A stretch of DNA of 7,282 bases. Origin: an uncultured Lachnospiraceae bacterium. GTDB lineage: Bacteria > Bacillota > Clostridia > Lachnospirales > Lachnospiraceae. Of this stretch, positions 4,662 through 7,282 are shown piece by piece. Under the pieces are notes generated by a model that did not search any database, was not told the DNA's origin, and worked only from the letters and a program-made list of their open reading frames with translations. The stretch's first letter is position 1. Each line of letters starts with the position of its first letter. The stretch covers positions 1 through 7,282 of the forward strand of contig CADBTG010000087.1 in assembly GCA_902797475.1 (NCBI GenBank), read 5' to 3'. The position numbers and the translations under genes are program-made.

Positions 4662-5672
4662 TTATAAAAGCCGGAGCAGTTTGCAGTTTTCGATGCCGGT
4701 CCGCCAGAAGTCCTCGGTCGGAAGCTCCCATACATTGCAGATGAAGCTCAGATTCATGGCGCCGTGCCCGACAATCAGGACATTCTTTCCTTCCCTGAGA
4801 AGCGGTACGACTTCCTCTTTGTAGAAGGAGCCTGTGCGCCCGAGAAGCTCGTTCACATTTTCCCCGCCGGGAACAGCCTCGGTATACTCTGCAGGGTGGA
4901 AGAAGAACTCGTTCACCGGGCAGTTCGGGATGCTGAAGCTCTGCGCGACGCCCTCGTACTCTCCGAAGGTCATTTCCTTCAGGCGGTCGTCAAACCGAAT
5001 CGGCACGTCACGTCCCTGAAGCAGAAGTTCTGCCGTCTCCTTCGCCCTGCAAAGGGGAGAACTGAAACAGATGTCAAACGGGATGTCGGCATAACGTTCT
5101 CCGGCCTCCTTTGCCATCGCCCGCCCTGTATCGTTGAGCGGAATGTCGGTCTGCCCCTGAAGTCTCTTCTGATCGTTCCAATCGGTTCTGCCGTGCCGGA
5201 CGATATATAATGCGCCGCTTTTCTGCTGCTTCGCCGGGGCCTCGCCGCACTTCGGAAAGACAAGAGCGAACTCCTCAAAAACGACTTTCATGTCTTCCGA
5301 AAAGTCCTTCCCGATTGCCTTCAATTCCTCGGTGAAGAACGGCTGATGAACCTGCTGCCAATAAGCCAGGGAAAGGTCACCCTCACCTTCTTTCGCCGCC
5401 ATCTCTTCGGTGATTTCACGGTACGGGAGCACGGTTACAAACCTTGTCCGGATGATGCAGACCGCCTCGTCCTTTTCGTTCAGAATGACGCTGTATTCCC
5501 CGGGCGTCGGAAGTTCTTCGTCTTCCGCCTCATATACGGGGTACGCCGAGGACGTGGCACGCTTCTTTCCGCTTCGGACAAGCTCAGCGAGTCCGTCCGC
5601 ATCGTCCCCGAATGCCCAGGCATCGTATTCGCCGGGGATGCCCGATAAATCCCACAATTCTTCTGCTGTCAT
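4662..5672 (-). CDS. ASCH domain / histidine phosphatase fusion protein
   Basis: A 336-residue soluble protein joining two families usually encoded separately. Residues 1 to about 140 are an ASCH domain of the YhfF-like type: WAFGDDADGLAELVRSGKKRATSS (19-42) and EGEGDLSLAYWQQVHQPFF (95-113). Lys37, Thr40 and Glu95 align, from memory, with the catalytic Lys21, Thr24 and Glu74 of E. coli YqfB, an N4-acetylcytidine amidohydrolase. A short linker (about 141-153) leads to a phosphoglycerate-mutase-like histidine phosphatase: RHG (159-161, His160 the phosphate acceptor), RLQGQTDIPLNDTG (170-183), SSPLCRAKETAE (204-215, Arg209), LKEMTFGEYEG (231-241, Glu233 the likely proton donor) and GHG (302-304, His303). 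All expected phosphatase catalytic residues are visible. Small-molecule phosphatases of this type include PhoE and CobC. The start at 5672 has only a weak AGGGAAG upstream. Own promoter and terminator. The domain calls are firm; the substrate is unknown. Confidence 0.92.
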   Translation of the reverse strand: MTAEELWDLSGIPGEYDAWAFGDDADGLAELVRSGKKRATSSAYPVYEAEDEELPTPGEYSVILNEKDEAVCIIRTRFVTVLPYREITEEMAAKEGEGDLSLAYWQQVHQPFFTEELKAIGKDFSEDMKVVFEEFALVFPKCGEAPAKQQKSGALYIVRHGRTDWNDQKRLQGQTDIPLNDTGRAMAKEAGERYADIPFDICFSSPLCRAKETAELLLQGRDVPIRFDDRLKEMTFGEYEGVAQSFSIPNCPVNEFFFHPAEYTEAVPGGENVNELLGRTGSFYKEEVVPLLREGKNVLIVGHGAMNLSFICNVWELPTEDFWRTGIENCKLLRLL

Positions 5673-5727
5673 GATTTCTCTTCCCTTTTCCTTTTTTATC
5701 GCGCTAAATGAAAAATGTCACGCATTT

Positions 5728-5756
5728 ATGATACTAAAAAAGCCCGTAACTTGCAA
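5728..5756 (-). promoter_or_regulatory. Probable promoter of the ASCH/phosphatase gene
   Basis: On the minus strand TTGCAA (5751-5756) and TATCAT (5728-5733) are 17 nt apart; the -35 matches consensus at 4 of 6 and the -10 at 5 of 6. The leader would be about 50 nt. A second, weaker possibility further down is GTGACA with TAAAAA at 17 nt. One promoter is needed here because a terminator lies directly upstream at 5775-5802. Confidence 0.5.
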
Positions 5757-5774
5757 CAGGAAGCCGACGTTAGC

Positions 5775-5802
5775 AAAAAGCCGGCCCCCAAACGGAAGCC
5801 GG
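5775..5802 (-). terminator. Rho-independent terminator of the methyltransferase-kinase/GNAT operon
   Basis: In the minus-strand RNA, CCGGCTTCC pairs with GGGGGCCGG (9 pairs, two G-U; 5794-5802 with 5781-5789) around the loop GTTT, and C plus five Ts (5775-5779) follow. The G-U pairs would be mismatches in plus-strand RNA, so it acts on the minus strand. It starts 6 nt after the stop codon at 5809. Confidence 0.87.
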
Positions 5803-5808
5803 TTTTGC

Positions 5809-6864
5809 TCAGTCCATATGCTTTTCGTAGAACACCAGGATCATTTTATCATTTACGACCTCTTCCTCGCCGGTGCGGACGAAGCCGCATTTTTCATAGA
5901 GATGACAGTTGCGGGGCTCCTGTTTGATCGTGTCAAGCTTCCAGGTCTTCACCTCGGGATGCATCGCAAATGCCTTCTGAATCGCCGCATAGCCGTAACC
6001 GCGGTTTTGGTATCTCGGCAGAATGAAAATCGGGCTGATAAAGGAAACCTCATGCTCGTTCGGGTCGTTATGGCCGATGTTGATGACGCCGACGCGGGCA
6101 CCGGAAACACAGATGAAATAGTAATTCCGGTTCGGTACCGCAGCACGCCTTCTGATGCGCTCGATTGACTCGATGGCAGGCGAACCCTCGTCATGGTAGA
6201 TTTCATAAAGCGGCATGAAGCTCTCCACTTGCATTGCGTGAAGCTGCTCAAGTTCATCGTCGCGAACAGGATCGAAATAAATCTGCTCGATTGCCCTCTT
6301 CGGATTGACGCCGGGCAGGTTAAAATGTTCCCTGATCATCTTTGCAACCGCATCGGGCGCAAGGTTTGTATTGTCGATTCGCAGGTAATTCGGGAACGGG
6401 ATCTCGCCCTCGCGGCTTACGAGGCGGTACTTGGTCTCCTCCCGAATCATCCGGTCGTCGGAAACCACGGTATCCCTTTTAGAAGCCTTGTGGAGGAGAC
6501 GGTTCTCGGTTTTATTCCTGATAAGCCTCACGGTGCGGTCGGCAACCAGCTCGACGTAGTAAACGGTTCCGCCGGTTCGCTCGAAACGGGATGTCACATT
6601 TTTCATGTACTCCCAATCCGACGGCAGGTCGAAGGCCCACATATAGGTGAAAATCATCCCCTGAAAATCGGTTTTCAAAAATGCCTCGAAGCAGTCCTCG
6701 CGAATCTTCTCCACAAGGGGGTGGTCAAACCGCCCGAACAGCTCGATAACCGGCTCAATCGCCATATGGTTATGAAACAGGCGGAAATCGGTAATCTTCA
6801 TAAGCTCCTGCCCGACCGTCATCTTTCCGACGGCGCCGGAGCCGAATATCACTATTAAATCCAT
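5809..6864 (-). CDS. P-loop kinase / GNAT acetyltransferase fusion protein
   Basis: A 351-residue soluble protein with two enzymatic domains. Residues 1 to about 183 are a small P-loop kinase of the shikimate-kinase-like/AAA_33 type: IVIFGSGAVGKMTVGQEL (4-21) holds the ATP-binding loop with Gly13-Lys14 and Thr16, followed by LFHNHMAIE (29-37), RNKTENRLLHKASKRD (116-131, probable lid) and NYLRIDNTNLAPD (159-171). Stand-alone relatives carry this same FHNH and NTNL pattern; their substrate is not known to me. Residues about 193-351 are a GNAT N-acetyltransferase, using acetyl-CoA: ISPIFILPRYQNRGYGYAAIQ (276-296) with the QxxGxG CoA loop at 286-291, and NCHLYEKCGFVRTGEE (319-334). The start at 6864 follows GAGAGG at about 8 nt; this site overlaps the stop of the upstream methyltransferase gene, and the 12-nt gap indicates one operon. 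The fusion suggests sequential phosphorylation and acetylation, or resistance-type modification, of a small molecule; that is inference. Confidence 0.9.
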   Translation of the reverse strand: MDLIVIFGSGAVGKMTVGQELMKITDFRLFHNHMAIEPVIELFGRFDHPLVEKIREDCFEAFLKTDFQGMIFTYMWAFDLPSDWEYMKNVTSRFERTGGTVYYVELVADRTVRLIRNKTENRLLHKASKRDTVVSDDRMIREETKYRLVSREGEIPFPNYLRIDNTNLAPDAVAKMIREHFNLPGVNPKRAIEQIYFDPVRDDELEQLHAMQVESFMPLYEIYHDEGSPAIESIERIRRRAAVPNRNYYFICVSGARVGVINIGHNDPNEHEVSFISPIFILPRYQNRGYGYAAIQKAFAMHPEVKTWKLDTIKQEPRNCHLYEKCGFVRTGEEEVVNDKMILVFYEKHMD

Positions 6865-6876
6865 TTCTTGTACCTC

Positions 6877-7282
6877 TCAAATTATGAAGTCTTCAGGATT
6901 CTTCCGGCAGATATAAAGCAGATGGTTGGTCATCCCGAGCAGCTCCCGCTTCTCGCAGACTGCCAGATACCATTTCTTCAGCGCCTCGAAATCCGTGTCG
7001 GAAATCGCAAAATCCTCCCGGTCCTCGACCGCCTCCAAAAGTCCGTCAACGCCGGCTGTGGTAATCCACCTGACCGGCTTATCGGTAAACAGGCCCTCGA
7101 ACTCCGGCACCTCGTAGCCGGTGAAAAGCTGCTCCTTGAAGTGGCGAATCTGATAATCCCTCGTGAAGTTTTCCTCCTCGCCCGCGGCCCAGTTCCCCTG
7201 AAGGTAGTTGGAATACATGATTCCGTAGACCGAGATAAATGCGAAGAGGATTGCTCCACCGGGCTTTGTGACGCGGATTACC
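6877..7282 (-). CDS. Class I SAM-dependent methyltransferase, C-terminal part
   Basis: The last 134 codons of a gene that begins beyond the right window edge. The first visible codons read VIRVTKPGGAILFAFIS, the post-motif II/III strand ("lkPGG-ilf") of class I methyltransferases, so the SAM-binding core lies outside the window. The rest, with FTRDYQIRHFKE, DREDFAISDTDFEALKKWYLAVCEKRELLGMTNHLLYICRK and a short tail ending DFII, matches the C-terminal cap of a small-molecule methyltransferase subfamily found in Firmicutes; the pattern of an acidic patch, then LAVCE.ELLG..NHLLYI is characteristic. A Met 21 codons into the visible part is internal, since the frame and family pattern extend upstream of it. 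It is translated just ahead of the kinase/GNAT gene. The substrate cannot be told from this fragment. Confidence 0.82.
   Translation of the reverse strand, partial: VIRVTKPGGAILFAFISVYGIMYSNYLQGNWAAGEEENFTRDYQIRHFKEQLFTGYEVPEFEGLFTDKPVRWITTAGVDGLLEAVEDREDFAISDTDFEALKKWYLAVCEKRELLGMTNHLLYICRKNPEDFII

Noticed and set aside
5410..6168. Plus-strand 252-codon open frame
   Set aside because: It runs antisense to two well-supported genes and across their terminator and promoter, and its translation has no family features.
6193..6858. Plus-strand 221-codon open frame opposite the kinase/GNAT gene
   Set aside because: It is a mirror of the coding strand's codon bias; the minus-strand frame has clear kinase and acetyltransferase motifs.

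Overview
The window is chromosomal DNA from a Gram-positive anaerobe, most likely class Clostridia and plausibly a Lachnospiraceae-like genome. The evidence is the gene content (clostridial-type PPi-dependent phosphofructokinase, DegV, a DUF4230 protein, a lipoprotein with a Thr/Pro-rich linker), strong purine-rich ribosome binding sites, AT-rich sigma-A type promoters, Rho-independent terminators, and a tRNA gene without an encoded CCA. Genus-level assignment is not possible from the sequence alone. All supported genes lie on the minus strand, so transcription runs from high to low coordinates.

Layout in transcription order (right to left): the C-terminal part of a SAM-dependent methyltransferase (6877-7282, cut by the window edge), 12 nt upstream of a P-loop kinase/GNAT acetyltransferase fusion (5809-6864) in the same operon, closed by a terminator. 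Next, with its own promoter, comes an ASCH/histidine-phosphatase fusion (4662-5672) and its terminator. Then a DegV-family fatty-acid-binding protein (3477-4469) follows, driven by a perfect-consensus promoter whose spacer is a 21-bp palindrome, with its own terminator. Next is a membrane-anchored DUF4230 protein (2637-3263), then a tRNA-Ala(GGC) gene (2455-2527) with a dedicated promoter, an unusual set of hairpins on both sides, and a terminator. Last come an unrecognised 561-residue lipoprotein (557-2242) and the first 139 codons of a PPi-dependent 6-phosphofructokinase gene (1-417), which carries an in-frame TAA at codon 57.

The genes do not form one pathway. They are mostly single-gene transcription units, each with its own promoter and usually its own terminator; only the methyltransferase and kinase/GNAT pair is clearly co-transcribed. 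No mobile element, CRISPR array, phage gene or defence cassette is visible. The points worth a second look are the broken phosphofructokinase frame, the two unusual domain fusions, the hairpin cluster around tRNA-Ala whose arms reuse one octamer, and the palindromes placed inside two promoter spacers. I see no convincing undescribed multi-gene system here.
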